64,000 nucleotides of DNA from Nitrospirota bacterium (lineage in GTDB: Bacteria; Nitrospirota; JACRHL01), in NCBI GenBank assembly GCA_029858285.1, contig JAOUFN010000009.1:26637-90636 (forward strand), read 5' to 3'. Of this stretch, positions 1 through 9,088 are shown piece by piece. Position numbers and translations under genes: made by a program. The notes below the pieces were generated by a model. That model had not been told where the DNA came from, did no database searches, and worked only from the letters and a program-made list of their open reading frames with translations. The first letter of the stretch is position 1; each line of letters opens with the position of its first letter.

Positions 1-1128
1 TTCGGTGCCTGGATCCAGCGCGCCAGCGGCGTCTGCTGCAAAGGTGTGGTACACCAGCATGCCTTGCAGCTTTTCACCGTTGTGGCCAGCCGCCACCCAT
101 GTGTCCACCAGGCCGTTCTGACCGTTGCCACCCACCAGCACATCCGCCCAGCCGTTAAAGGCGTGGTTGGTGCCCGTGGGGGTGGTGAAGCCAGTGGCCC
201 CCGGACCCGCTCCGGTGTCGCCTTCCATCAACTCGTAGCCCGCCTTGATGAAGTTGGAGGACACGGCAACGCCAGCCTCCAGCGCCATGTAACCCGCGCT
301 GTCCCGGCCGGAGTTCATGTACTCACCCTGGGTGGCGTATTCGCCGGTGAGCAGAACCTGCAACGATTCGCTCACCGGGATGCGGCCGTTGTAACGCACG
401 CCCATGGTCTGCCACCCCAGCGTGCCGCTGTTGGGGTTGGTGGTGCTGTTGCTCTGGGTGTCGATCTGGTACAGGTAGGCGCTGACGCTGTGCGTGTCGT
501 GCCAATAGTTGAGGTGCAGGACGTTGCTGTCGCTGATGTCCGCGTTGCCCCCAAGGACGGTGTTCAGGTTCCACAGCCGGGCGTAGGTGGCGGTGAGGCT
601 TTCCATGGGCTTGAACTGCACCAGGGCGCCGTCGTAGGTCTGCTCGTTCTGGCGCCACCCCACGTTGCCGATGTGGCGGTCGTTGTCGAGCTGGATGCGC
701 TGGTTACCTACGCGCACAGTCAGGTTCTCCATGCCCTCGAAAGACACATAGGCCTGATTGACCTCGTTGCCCTCGGGGTCAAGTACCCGGGCGTAGCCCG
801 CGCCGCGACCGTTGCCGTCATTGTAGTTGTCGCCGTCAATCTGGGCGACATTCTGCAATTCCAGGAACATGCGCAGACCGTGGATGTCACCGGTCTTGTA
901 CCCCAGGCGGGTGCGAAGGGTGGAGGCGTTGGCATCGGCGGTGGCCGGGTTGCCGTCGTCCACATTCTCGTAGCGGTAACGGATGTCGACGGACGTCATG
1001 CCCTGGGTCAGCGCTTCGGTAGCCCCTTCCGCGCTGGCGGTCGCCGGGGTAAAGACGGTGGCCGATGCCAGCCCCAGCGCCAGGGCCAGGGCAGTAGTCA
1101 GGGCGGGAGAGGAAAACCTCCGGTTCAT
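1..1128 (-). CDS. Alginate-export-family outer-membrane porin, C-terminus cut by window edge
   Basis: The first 376 codons of a porin-like protein are present. The frame stays open to base 1, so the C-terminus lies outside the window. It starts with MNRRFSSPALTTALALALGL, a clear Sec signal peptide probably cleaved near ATASA-EG. The rest alternates aromatic and polar residues as in beta-barrels, with blocks such as DIRYRYENVDDGN, TRLGYKTGDIHGLRMFLELQ, VRVGNQRIQLDNDRHIGNVGWRQNEQ and LHLNYWHDTHSVSAYLYQID, the pattern of the alginate-export (Alginate_exp) family. Family members are outer-membrane channels, and many have substrates other than alginate. A strong Shine-Dalgarno AAGGAGG (1136-1142, minus) supports the ATG at 1128. 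Nothing nearby suggests alginate metabolism, so the substrate is unknown. Confidence 0.78.
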   Translation of the reverse strand, partial: MNRRFSSPALTTALALALGLASATVFTPATASAEGATEALTQGMTSVDIRYRYENVDDGNPATADANASTLRTRLGYKTGDIHGLRMFLELQNVAQIDGDNYNDGNGRGAGYARVLDPEGNEVNQAYVSFEGMENLTVRVGNQRIQLDNDRHIGNVGWRQNEQTYDGALVQFKPMESLTATYARLWNLNTVLGGNADISDSNVLHLNYWHDTHSVSAYLYQIDTQSNSTTNPNSGTLGWQTMGVRYNGRIPVSESLQVLLTGEYATQGEYMNSGRDSAGYMALEAGVAVSSNFIKAGYELMEGDTGAGPGATGFTTPTGTNHAFNGWADVLVGGNGQNGLVDTWVAAGHNGEKLQGMLVYHTFAADAAGALDPGTE

Positions 1129-1476
1129 GGTGCAGCCTCCTTGCTGTTGTTTGCGCCGACAGACGATCCATGTCGCTCTGTCGCGGCGCGCCGTTTGCGG
1201 CGTGTTATATAACGGGAGCGGGGTTAAAGACAAATATCCGGGCAAGAAAAAAATGCCCCTGACGGGTTCGGTCGGGTTGGCAATCTGTACTTTTCCGATG
1301 CTTCGGACTGGCGGCGTGGCCGCATGTCGATTCCCTCTTCCTGGGTGGGAGGGCATAGCCTCCCGCGTGCCCTACTTGTCGGAACGGCAGTCATCAAACA
1401 CAAGGAAATTCCAGAATTTTCCCGCCCCCTTGGCGACCTTGCGGGCGGGGAGGGAAACCGCCATGATGGTCACATC
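1129..1476. other. Divergent intergenic region between porin and cation ATPase
   Basis: This 348-base region has no credible gene. It must hold the promoters of both divergent neighbours. On the porin side is the perfect palindrome GTTATATAAC (1204-1213), which could supply a -10 element for the minus strand or be an operator. An A-rich tract (aagaaaaaaa) lies near 1240-1250. A purine-rich GGGGAGGG at about 1447-1454 precedes the ATPase start. Confidence 0.45.
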
Positions 1477-4221
1477 ATGGCGGACCACATGCCATCGTTG
1501 CCCGCTACGCCGCACGCTATGCCAGGGCAGGGGGTCCTTGCGGCCCTAGGTCGTGAGGCGGGTCTCTCGGTTCAGGAAGCAGGGCAGAGGCAGGCCCGAT
1601 ACGGCCTCAACCGGCTTCCACGGCGGCCCCTGCCAGGGGTGACGGCCATCTTTCTGCGCCAGTTCCGCTCGCCACTGATCTACATCCTGGGGGTTGCCGC
1701 CGGGATATCCCTGGCTATCGGAGATTTGATCGACGCGGGGTTCATCGTGGCGGTTCTGCTGATCAACGCGGTGGTCGGAACCTTTCAGGAGTACAGCGCG
1801 GGGAGAAGCGCCGAGGCGTTGCAGGGGCTGGTGCCGGCTCGCGCCACGGTGCTGCGGGATGGCGAAGCGGAGGAGGTGGATGCCGTTGGTCTGGTGCCGG
1901 GGGATGTCGTGCTGCTGGCCTCCGGTACCCGGGTGCCTGCCGATCTGCGCCTTCTGGCCGGACATGACTTACGTGTGGACGAAGCCCTTCTAACGGGGGA
2001 GTCGCTTCCGGTGGACAAGTTCCCCGACCGGGTTTTGGCAGCGGAGACCCCGGTTGCGGAGCGCCGCAACATGGCGTTTTCGGGCACCATCGTGGTTAGC
2101 GGGCGAGGGCGTGGTGTGGTAGTGGGAACTGGCATGTCCACCCAGATTGGGGGCATTGCCAGCGCCATGCTGACCGGTCCGGACGCGCCACCCCCTCTGG
2201 TGTTGCGGATGCACCGTTTTACCCTGCGCATCGGCCTGCTGATTGGCGTCGCAACGTTGGCCATGGGGGGTGCGGCGCTGGCTCGGGGGTTGCCCCTCCA
2301 CGACGTGTTTATGATGGCTGTGGCGCTGGCGGTGGGGGCGATCCCCGAGGGACTTCCGGTGGCCCTCACCGTGGCCCTCGCCGTGGGCATGCGGCGCATG
2401 GCCACACGCAACGTGGTGGTACGCGAACTGGTGGCGGTAGAGGCCTTGGGCTCCTGCACCCTGATCGCCACCGACAAGACCGGTACCCTCACCGCAAATG
2501 ATCTGACGGTACACCGGATTGCCTTTGCCATGGGACCCTGCTGGGAAGTCACAGGCTCAGGTCTCGATCTGGAGGGTGGTATTTTGCCACCTCCTTCAGA
2601 AATTCCAGAGGCCTGGAGCTCTGCGTTGACCCGCTTGTGCCGAGCGGGACTGCTGTGCAACGAGGCTACCCTGGTGCACCGTGATGGCCATTGGCGGGGC
2701 CGGGGTGACAGTGTGGACGTGGCGTTGCTGGTGCTGGGACGTAAGGATGGGCTGACCGAAGTGGAACTGGCGCGGAACCATCCGTTGTTGGCGTCCATCC
2801 CGTTTGAATCCGAGCGGCGTTTTGCCGCCACGTTACACAGCGATGGCGACAGTGTTCTGGCCTGCGTGAAGGGCGCTGCCGAGCAGGTGGTGCCCATGTG
2901 CAGCACCGCACTGAGGCGGGACGGCGAGGTGCCCATCGACCAGGCAGCGCTGTTTGGCCGGGTGGAGGAACTGGCGCAAGATGGATTTCGGGTGCTGGCG
3001 CTGGCCGAAGGAGTTCCGACCCGCTCCGATCCCCACGACTTTGCCGAGGCCCACCTGTCGGGGCTGGTGTTCCTGGGTCTGGTAGGGTTGATCGACCCGC
3101 TGCGCCCGGAAGTGCGGCCTGCGCTGGATGCCTGCCGCCATTCCGGGGTGAAAACGGTGATGATTACTGGTGACCATCCTGCCACGGCGCTGGCCATTGC
3201 CCGTGATCTGGGCATGGCGGAATATCCGGAGCAGGTGGTAACCGGGGTACAACTCGCCGAGGCGGAGGCGGTGGGGGAGGAGGCGCTGGATGCGCTGGTC
3301 GCCCGCACCCCGGTGTTTGCGCGGGTGGAGCCGGGACAAAAACTCGCCATCGTGGTTGCGCTGGGTCGCCAAGGACATTTTGTGGCGGTGACCGGCGACG
3401 GGGCCAATGACGCCCCGGCCCTGCGCGCCGCACACGTAGGCGTAGCCATGGGACGTGGCGGCACCGACGTGGCCCGCGAGGCCAGCGATCTGGTGGTGGC
3501 GGACGACAATTTCGCCACCATCGTGGCCGGGGTGGAAGAGGGCCGCGTGGCTTACAACAATGTACGCAAGGTGGTGAATCTGCTGATTGCCACCGGTATG
3601 GGGGAACTGGTGTTGTTCTTCCTGGCTCTTCTGTCGGGCATGCCGTTGCCCCTGCTGCCTGCGCAATTATTGTGGCTGAATTTGGTGACCAACGGCATTC
3701 AGGATGTGGCGCTGGCGTTCGAACCGGCCGAAGGCGATGAACTGAACCGCCCCCCGCGACCTCCGCGGGAACCCATGTTCGAGCGGGTGATGAGGCGCCG
3801 CGTGGTACTTACCGCCCTGGTTGTGGGGGGGGTGGCGTGGGGGCTGTTCCGGTTTTTGCTGGACTCCGGAATGCTTCTGGATGAAGCCCGCAACGTGACG
3901 TTGCTGCTGATGGTTCTGTTCGAGAACGTATACGCGCTCTGCTGCCGCTCCGAGTCGCGTTCGGTGTTTTTCCACAACCCGTTGCGCAATCCATTACTTC
4001 TGTTCGGGATTTTGGCGGCACAACTGATACACATTGCCGCCCTCTACATTCCGCTGATGCAGACCGTGTTGCGGGTGCAGCCGGTCCGCCTGGATCTGTG
4101 GCTGACCCTGGTGGGTATGTCCCTGTTATTGCTGGGGGCCGTCGAATTCGACAAGTGGTTGGGGCGGGGGCGCAGCCGACCCCATCAGGATGGCCACGTT
4201 ACCGGTGGGAACCCTACGTAG
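1477..4221 (+). CDS. P2-type cation-transporting ATPase
   Basis: A 914-residue P-type ATPase that would pump a cation across the inner membrane using ATP. The order is textbook: an N-terminal cation-ATPase segment, two membrane helices near residues 60-100, actuator motif TGES (173-176), M4 motif PEGLP (290-294), phosphorylation motif DKTGT with Asp333, nucleotide-binding domain, hinge GDGANDAP (Asp641), and about six C-terminal membrane helices. PEGLP and NGIQDVALAFEPAE in M6 place it in the P2 (calcium/sodium/proton-like) group. CPC-type heavy-metal motifs are absent. M6 differs from true SERCA pumps, so the ion cannot be fixed. I chose ATG 1477 because it gives the family's usual length; an in-frame ATG at 1324 adds 51 residues unlike the family. 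The 3' end overlaps the convergent HspQ-domain gene by eight bases. Confidence 0.92.
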   Translation: MADHMPSLPATPHAMPGQGVLAALGREAGLSVQEAGQRQARYGLNRLPRRPLPGVTAIFLRQFRSPLIYILGVAAGISLAIGDLIDAGFIVAVLLINAVVGTFQEYSAGRSAEALQGLVPARATVLRDGEAEEVDAVGLVPGDVVLLASGTRVPADLRLLAGHDLRVDEALLTGESLPVDKFPDRVLAAETPVAERRNMAFSGTIVVSGRGRGVVVGTGMSTQIGGIASAMLTGPDAPPPLVLRMHRFTLRIGLLIGVATLAMGGAALARGLPLHDVFMMAVALAVGAIPEGLPVALTVALAVGMRRMATRNVVVRELVAVEALGSCTLIATDKTGTLTANDLTVHRIAFAMGPCWEVTGSGLDLEGGILPPPSEIPEAWSSALTRLCRAGLLCNEATLVHRDGHWRGRGDSVDVALLVLGRKDGLTEVELARNHPLLASIPFESERRFAATLHSDGDSVLACVKGAAEQVVPMCSTALRRDGEVPIDQAALFGRVEELAQDGFRVLALAEGVPTRSDPHDFAEAHLSGLVFLGLVGLIDPLRPEVRPALDACRHSGVKTVMITGDHPATALAIARDLGMAEYPEQVVTGVQLAEAEAVGEEALDALVARTPVFARVEPGQKLAIVVALGRQGHFVAVTGDGANDAPALRAAHVGVAMGRGGTDVAREASDLVVADDNFATIVAGVEEGRVAYNNVRKVVNLLIATGMGELVLFFLALLSGMPLPLLPAQLLWLNLVTNGIQDVALAFEPAEGDELNRPPRPPREPMFERVMRRRVVLTALVVGGVAWGLFRFLLDSGMLLDEARNVTLLLMVLFENVYALCCRSESRSVFFHNPLRNPLLLFGILAAQLIHIAALYIPLMQTVLRVQPVRLDLWLTLVGMSLLLLGAVEFDKWLGRGRSRPHQDGHVTGGNPT

Positions 4222-4759
4222 GCCATGGCTGATGGTTGCGAATGTACTCGCCGTCCTTGAACTCGGAAAAAAAATAGGGGACGTAGGGATGGACCACCTC
4301 CTCGCCCGAATCGTCAGCTTCGAGGCTGGTCTGCGCGGCGTAGGTGACCTGCATGGATTCGTGCACAAGCACGTGATACCACGGCTGTTCTCGCTCCGGC
4401 TGGGTCTGGTTGGCGCTGTACCACGTGTCGTCCGCGCGGCACACGGGATCCAGTTCCACCACCACGCCGCGGTATCCGTAGCGTTTGTGGCGCACCACCT
4501 GTCCGGGGCGAAAGCACGGACCTTCTCCACCTCCCGCCGTGACCACTGCGGGCAGTAGGGAGCCACCCCACAGGTGCTCGGCGAGCATCCGGTTGATGCG
4601 TTGGACGGTGCCCGTATCGGGAGGATCGGGAAGCTGTTCCAGGGCAATGGTCAGTTCCGGCCCGAACGCGGCCAGAGCATCCAGCACCGTGTCACGAACA
4701 GTAGGTGTGGGGTCGTCCAGCAACTTGATCAGGTGGGGCAGTTGCGACTGTTCCAGCAT
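4214..4759 (-). CDS. HspQ/YccV-domain protein with HEAT-like N-terminus
   Basis: A 181-residue protein in two parts. Residues 1-40 (LPHLIKLLDDPTPTVRDTVL and on) resemble a HEAT-like helical repeat. From about residue 83 the sequence FRPGQVVRHKRYGYRGVVVE, then WYHVLVHES, and VPYFFSEFKDGEYIRN form a full YccV/HspQ domain, known as a hemimethylated-DNA-binding or heat-shock protein that modulates Lon specificity. Classical HspQ is about 105 residues and lacks the front part; in SirB1/FBXO21-type proteins YccV is joined to a transglutaminase-like domain, which is absent here. The gene lies on the same strand as and 122 bases downstream of a hybrid histidine kinase. I infer a proteostasis or DNA-related role only from the domain. 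Confidence 0.8.
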   Translation of the reverse strand: MLEQSQLPHLIKLLDDPTPTVRDTVLDALAAFGPELTIALEQLPDPPDTGTVQRINRMLAEHLWGGSLLPAVVTAGGGEGPCFRPGQVVRHKRYGYRGVVVELDPVCRADDTWYSANQTQPEREQPWYHVLVHESMQVTYAAQTSLEADDSGEEVVHPYVPYFFSEFKDGEYIRNHQPWPT

Positions 4760-4881
4760 GGTGATTCGGCTCCGTAACCCATTCTCGATTGCGGACAGTC
4801 GGCGCGGGTCGTGGCAGGGCGCAGAACGCCCCCCGCGCCCCTTGGGCGCCGCCTTTCCGGCTGTCTCCCGATTTGTATTAC

Positions 4882-7557
4882 TTATCGGCTGGGCGGCGGG
4901 GTGGCATGAGCCCCGGAGGGGTCGGTGGCATCGGCCTGGGGGGAGGTTTCCTTGCGAGCCAGAAGGGTGTCCACCAGCGCCAGCAGGGAGAGCACGTCCA
5001 CCGGTTTGGTGATGTAATCATCAAAGCCGGCCACGAGACCATTTTTGACAGCTTCGGGGAAGCCGTCGGCACTCACGGCCACCACCGGTGTGGAGCGGGT
5101 GGCCGGGTGGGCACGCAGTTGCCGGAGCACATCAAAACCGCTCTGGTCGGGCAGGTTGATGTCCAGCAGAATTAGTCCGGGCCGGTGGGTGATGGCAGAT
5201 TGGATGCCCGAAGCCCCGTCCTTGGCACATAGCACACTGGTGTTGCTGCGGGATTCCAGGATGCGGCGCATGAGGATGGTGTTCTGGGTGTTGTCCTCCA
5301 CGTACAGTACCGTGCTCCGGGGTCTTTCTTGGGTCGGATTGGATGGTGGAGCCGATTGTGGCTCCTTGGTTGCCAAATTTGTAGCAGTGAGACCGGGGGG
5401 GGAAGCTTTTTGGGCTGTCGCGTCCGGCGGGGCGGAAGGGAAGGTGATCCAGAAGCGGCTCCCGTGTTCCGGGCGGCTCTCGAAGCGGAGGTATCCGCCC
5501 ATAAGTTCTGTCAGTCCGCGGGTGATCACCAGTCCGATGCCGGTGCCCTCCACCGGGGTGCTTTCCGCTCCCAGGCGGTTGAACGGCTCGAATAGCCGGG
5601 ATTGGAGCTTTTCCGGGATGCCACGACCGTTATCGCCCACTTCCAGTGTTACGTGGCCGGTGTCGGGGTCGCTACTGCATCCGATCCAGGCCTCTCCCCC
5701 CGGATGGTTGTACTTGATGGCGTTGGATACCAGGTTGATGAGCACCTGGCGCAGGCGGGTAGGATCTACCAGGATGGTGGCTTTGGGGATGGTTTCTTCA
5801 ATGGGGCGTGGGGGAATTAGGGTGACTCCAAAGCGCTCGGCCAGTGGCATCAATAGGGTGACGATATGGTTGGAGATATCCACCACGTTCACCGATTCGA
5901 CCCGCAGTCGCATATTGCCGGCCTCAATGCGTGACAGGTCGAGCACGTCGTTGATCAGTTCCAGCAGGTGATTGCCGGCTTGCAGTATCTCGCGCACGGT
6001 TTCCTCACCTGCGCCGTCCCCCCGTTCCTGGGCCTCGGCCTCGGCGAGTTGGGCGAACCCCAGAATGGCGTTGAGTGGGGTGCGTAGTTCGTGGCTCATG
6101 CGCGACAGAAATTCCCCCTTGGCGCGGTTGGCGGCCTCGGCTTCATGGGTGGCGGCCTGCAATTCGGCGGTGCGTTCCCGCACCCGGTTTTCCATCTCCT
6201 CCACGGCTTGTAACAGGGAGTATTCGGCCAGCTTCTGGTCGGTGACGTCGCGCATGGAACCCTGAATCCCTGTCCCTCCTGTGGGATGTTGCCAGCGCTG
6301 TGCATGCACCGACACCCACCGCTGGGTGCCGTCTTGACGCAATACCGGGATAATCATGTTGCGTACCCTGCCTCCCTCGGTTTCGAGTCGCTGTTCCAAA
6401 TGGGCAACCTGTTCCGGGCGGGCGCACAGGTCGGCAAAGGGGCGATTCAACAGCCGGGTGGCGGGCTGATTGAACAGGCTGGTGGCGGAGGGAGAAATCC
6501 AGCGGATGGAGCCGTTTTCCGCGACACGGAATACGGTGTCCTGGAGGCTGTTGAGCAAGTCAGCCTTGTCCTGCTCCGATTCTCTGAGCCGGGACTCGGA
6601 GGCGATTTTCTCGGTAATATCGGTGACGCTGCCCACATAACCGCTAATGCGGCCCTGCCCGTCTACTACCGCATCAGCCTGCCCAAGTACCCAGGTGACG
6701 GCGCCGTCGGGACGCCGGAAACGGTATTCGGCGTGGAACGGGGTGCGGTTGGTGGCTGCCTCCCGCCACAGTCGAAATACCCGCTCGCGGTCATCGGGGT
6801 GCAGGGCATCACTCCAGCCGTCAATGGCCGCTTCTGCCTGGGTAAGGCCAGTGATCTGGCACCAGCGTTCGTTGACGTACAGGCAATGTCCGTTTGTGTC
6901 GGTGTGGTAGGCCCCCACCGGAATGGCGCGGGCAAGCATGCGGAACAGGGCCTCGGCCTCAGTGCGGATGCGGGCTGCTTCTTGTTCTCTGCTGATATCG
7001 CGTACCACAGTCACATACAGTGGGGTATCGTCGGCGTGGCTTGGAGTGAGGGTAATGGAGGCGGGAAATTTGTGGCCGTCACCACGTTGCATCTCCATTT
7101 CCATGCTGGCCGGTTCGCGGAAACCGGCACTTACCAGTTCTTGCATGGCGTGGTGGTGCCCTTCGCGGTCCCCAGGAGGCACCAGAAGAGTGCAGGAACG
7201 GCCCACCGCTTGCGCGGCGGTGAGGCCGAACATACGCTCGGCGGCGGGGTTCATCCAAGTGATATGACAATGGCCATTGATAGTGAGCATGGCCTCGTGG
7301 GCGCCGTGCACCGCCGCTTGGGCGTGGCCCCGGTTCATGCGCATCGCCCGCCGCAGCGGCACGCCCACCGACCACCATAGCAGGGGCGAGGCCAGTAGTG
7401 CCAAGAGCAGCACGCGCCACGCCAGCGCCGCGCCACCGACGGGCGCAGAACTTCTGGGCAGCACCAGTGCCACCGCCTCGGCCAAGGCCACGCCGCCCAG
7501 TAATGCCACCACCAGCCGGAAATTCACCCGCGGAGGGGTGAGGGAATTCCGTGTCAT
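4882..7557 (-). CDS. Hybrid sensor histidine kinase with three PAS domains and a receiver
   Basis: An 891-residue membrane-anchored sensor kinase. Two hydrophobic segments near residues 14-33 and 44-62 form a short hairpin with almost no periplasmic domain. Three PAS domains follow between about 75 and 440; PAS core phrases such as TWMNPAAERMFGLTA and LYVNERWCQITGLTQAEA are visible. Next comes a coiled-coil and the HisKA box MSHELRTPLNAIL (phosphoacceptor His489), then an HATPase with N box LVSNAIKYN, DNGRGIP and GTGIGLVI. A C-terminal receiver has phosphoacceptor Asp799 in LILLDINLPDQ and the late conserved Lys in YITKP. The likely sensing site is the PAS array (redox or ligand), but no haem- or FAD-specific signature can be named. 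ATG 7557 has a GGAAGGGGGG ribosome site; longer frames lack family similarity. No partner regulator is adjacent. Confidence 0.93.
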   Translation of the reverse strand: MTRNSLTPPRVNFRLVVALLGGVALAEAVALVLPRSSAPVGGAALAWRVLLLALLASPLLWWSVGVPLRRAMRMNRGHAQAAVHGAHEAMLTINGHCHITWMNPAAERMFGLTAAQAVGRSCTLLVPPGDREGHHHAMQELVSAGFREPASMEMEMQRGDGHKFPASITLTPSHADDTPLYVTVVRDISREQEAARIRTEAEALFRMLARAIPVGAYHTDTNGHCLYVNERWCQITGLTQAEAAIDGWSDALHPDDRERVFRLWREAATNRTPFHAEYRFRRPDGAVTWVLGQADAVVDGQGRISGYVGSVTDITEKIASESRLRESEQDKADLLNSLQDTVFRVAENGSIRWISPSATSLFNQPATRLLNRPFADLCARPEQVAHLEQRLETEGGRVRNMIIPVLRQDGTQRWVSVHAQRWQHPTGGTGIQGSMRDVTDQKLAEYSLLQAVEEMENRVRERTAELQAATHEAEAANRAKGEFLSRMSHELRTPLNAILGFAQLAEAEAQERGDGAGEETVREILQAGNHLLELINDVLDLSRIEAGNMRLRVESVNVVDISNHIVTLLMPLAERFGVTLIPPRPIEETIPKATILVDPTRLRQVLINLVSNAIKYNHPGGEAWIGCSSDPDTGHVTLEVGDNGRGIPEKLQSRLFEPFNRLGAESTPVEGTGIGLVITRGLTELMGGYLRFESRPEHGSRFWITFPSAPPDATAQKASPPGLTATNLATKEPQSAPPSNPTQERPRSTVLYVEDNTQNTILMRRILESRSNTSVLCAKDGASGIQSAITHRPGLILLDINLPDQSGFDVLRQLRAHPATRSTPVVAVSADGFPEAVKNGLVAGFDDYITKPVDVLSLLALVDTLLARKETSPQADATDPSGAHATPPPSR

Positions 7558-7783
7558 GTGCCCCCCTTCCGGCATGTTGCCGGTTCCACACCCGCTCCCG
7601 ATGGGAGCCGAGCCACCTTCGCTTACTGTGCCGCAACTCTTTCTCGTGAGCAAGGTGCTGCACTCGATCTGGCTGGTGTGAAGGTCCGGTGCCGAACGGT
7701 TTTTTCCCGCAGGACGTTGGGGGGAAGTGTGGGGGGCGTGTACCCTATGCCACGGGTGGCAGGCGCATGGAGCGGGGTAAGAC

Positions 7784-8359
7784 ATGATACGTCGGGTCTG
7801 GTTGGCGGGGTTTTTGGCTTTTGGGGTGGTGGCTGGCCCGGCCTTGGGGGCAGAACTGACGCCACTTCCGGATGCGGGGTTGTCGGGCCATTACGGCGCG
7901 TCGGTGGGGACCGTTTCGGTGCGTGGCCTGAACGCAAATCACAAACGTCAGAGCCGCGTGGGTGGGGAACTGGAGGTGGGAGCACCGGGGCGGCCACTGC
8001 GGTTCGCGGTCGGGGTGTACCGATCAGAGAGCGGGATTGCCGTCGATGGCCTTAGTACCTCGATAGGCGAGTTCCATCTGGGAATTTTCGAAATTTACCT
8101 ACCGGGAAGCATGCACCCTTATTGGGGAGCCGGACTGGCGATGGCGCAATTGACGGTGCGCAGTGCTCTGACTGGCCAGCAGCAGCGCTACGGATGGGAC
8201 CCGGGATACTGGGCGGGGGGCGGATTTACCCTTGATCTGCCCAGACGAACCTTTACCGGGCTGAATCTGGCCTGGTCCGGGGTTCGTGTGGCCACTCCGC
8301 AGGGGAATGCGGATATCGGTGGCATGAGTCTGTCGTTGCGGGGTGGCTTGCGTTGGTGA
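7784..8359 (+). CDS. Small exported outer-membrane beta-barrel protein (paralogue A)
   Basis: A 191-residue protein with the signal peptide MIRRVWLAGFLAFGVVAGPA cleaved near LGA-EL. The mature part has alternating strands ending in an aromatic residue (…SLRGGLRW), typical of an 8-stranded outer-membrane barrel recognised by BAM. The family is not recognisable by name. HPYWGAGLAMAQLTV, GYWAGGGFTLDL and the C-terminal strands match in order the protein at 9470-10075 (RPYLAGGLAMV, GVWLAGGIYWI), so the two look like local paralogues. The ATG follows a purine-rich gagcggggtaag. It is divergent from the histidine kinase gene. The function is unknown; OmpW/OmpX-like structural or lipid-uptake roles are possible. 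Confidence 0.7.
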   Translation: MIRRVWLAGFLAFGVVAGPALGAELTPLPDAGLSGHYGASVGTVSVRGLNANHKRQSRVGGELEVGAPGRPLRFAVGVYRSESGIAVDGLSTSIGEFHLGIFEIYLPGSMHPYWGAGLAMAQLTVRSALTGQQQRYGWDPGYWAGGGFTLDLPRRTFTGLNLAWSGVRVATPQGNADIGGMSLSLRGGLRW

Positions 8360-8404
8360 CCGAAGGCCCGGGGTTGCGGTGGTTGGGACGGTGGGACGCC
8401 CGTA

Positions 8405-9088
8405 TCAGCGGATGTTCAGCGGGGAGTTACTGAAGTCCTTCCGTGGTCGCTCTTCCGGAGACTTGGGGGCGAGCGTTTGGGTTTTGGTGACAATGAGTTG
8501 TACCGGCAGGTCCCCGGCCTCGGTCAGGTAGCCGAAATCTTCGAAAATCTGCTTGTCGTCCACCAGTGCGATGCGGGTACACTCGTCCAGCATCCCTCCG
8601 CTCTGCATCAATGCGGAGGGTGTTTCTCCGAACACTTCTCCCTGGCCCAGCCAGTTGCCGTAGCGGTCTACCGACACGGCGCCGGTGACGAGCAGGGGGG
8701 CACCTGCCAACCGGGCCAGAGGCACTCGCTTGGCAAAACGGTCGATCTCCTTGAGCATGGCGGCGACCTGGGCATCGGCTCTGGAAACCGCTTCCAGCCG
8801 CCACGCTTCATGGGTGCGGGGGACCGGCACCAGCACAGTCTTGCCTGCCCGCAATGCCTCGCGGCGGGCTTCCAGTGTGACATCGTCCGCAGTAATGACT
8901 ACGGTGGCGGCGGTATGCCAGGCAGGTTCTTCCGTCAGACGTGCGGTGGCGACTTCCAGTGCGCGGAACGACGGAATGCGGGCAAAGCAGGGACGCGGCA
9001 CCATGGTCAGGTGGTAGTCGCTGAGGTATTTCCACAGCCATTTTCGCAATTCGTCCTTGCTTCTGAAGTGATACGGGATGACGACCAT
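8405..9088 (-). CDS. 5-formyltetrahydrofolate cyclo-ligase-like protein
   Basis: A 227-residue protein resembling the 5-FTHF cyclo-ligase / MTHFS-domain superfamily (NagB/RpiA-like fold). These enzymes convert 5-formyl-THF to 5,10-methenyl-THF with ATP. Supporting phrases are RPCFARIPSFRALEVATARL, where family members carry GRIPNFxGAEEAA; then VVITADDVTLEARREALRAGKTVLVPVP and LLVTGAVSVDRYGNWLGQGE in the places of the substrate and nucleotide segments. The canonical GGGYYDR loop of FAU/YgfA is not intact; YGNWLGQGEVFGE stands in its position, as in MTHFSD-like homologues, so activity is uncertain. The N-terminus matches the family length from ATG 9088. A long leader (over 300 bases) lies upstream. 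The gene sits between two related small barrels. Confidence 0.6.
   Translation of the reverse strand: MVVIPYHFRSKDELRKWLWKYLSDYHLTMVPRPCFARIPSFRALEVATARLTEEPAWHTAATVVITADDVTLEARREALRAGKTVLVPVPRTHEAWRLEAVSRADAQVAAMLKEIDRFAKRVPLARLAGAPLLVTGAVSVDRYGNWLGQGEVFGETPSALMQSGGMLDECTRIALVDDKQIFEDFGYLTEAGDLPVQLIVTKTQTLAPKSPEERPRKDFSNSPLNIR

Noticed and set aside
1785..3521. Long minus-strand open frame opposite the cation ATPase (578 codons)
   Set aside because: It lies wholly antisense to a gene with every expected motif; its composition (Ser/Arg/Thr/Pro-rich) is typical of shadow frames in GC-rich DNA.
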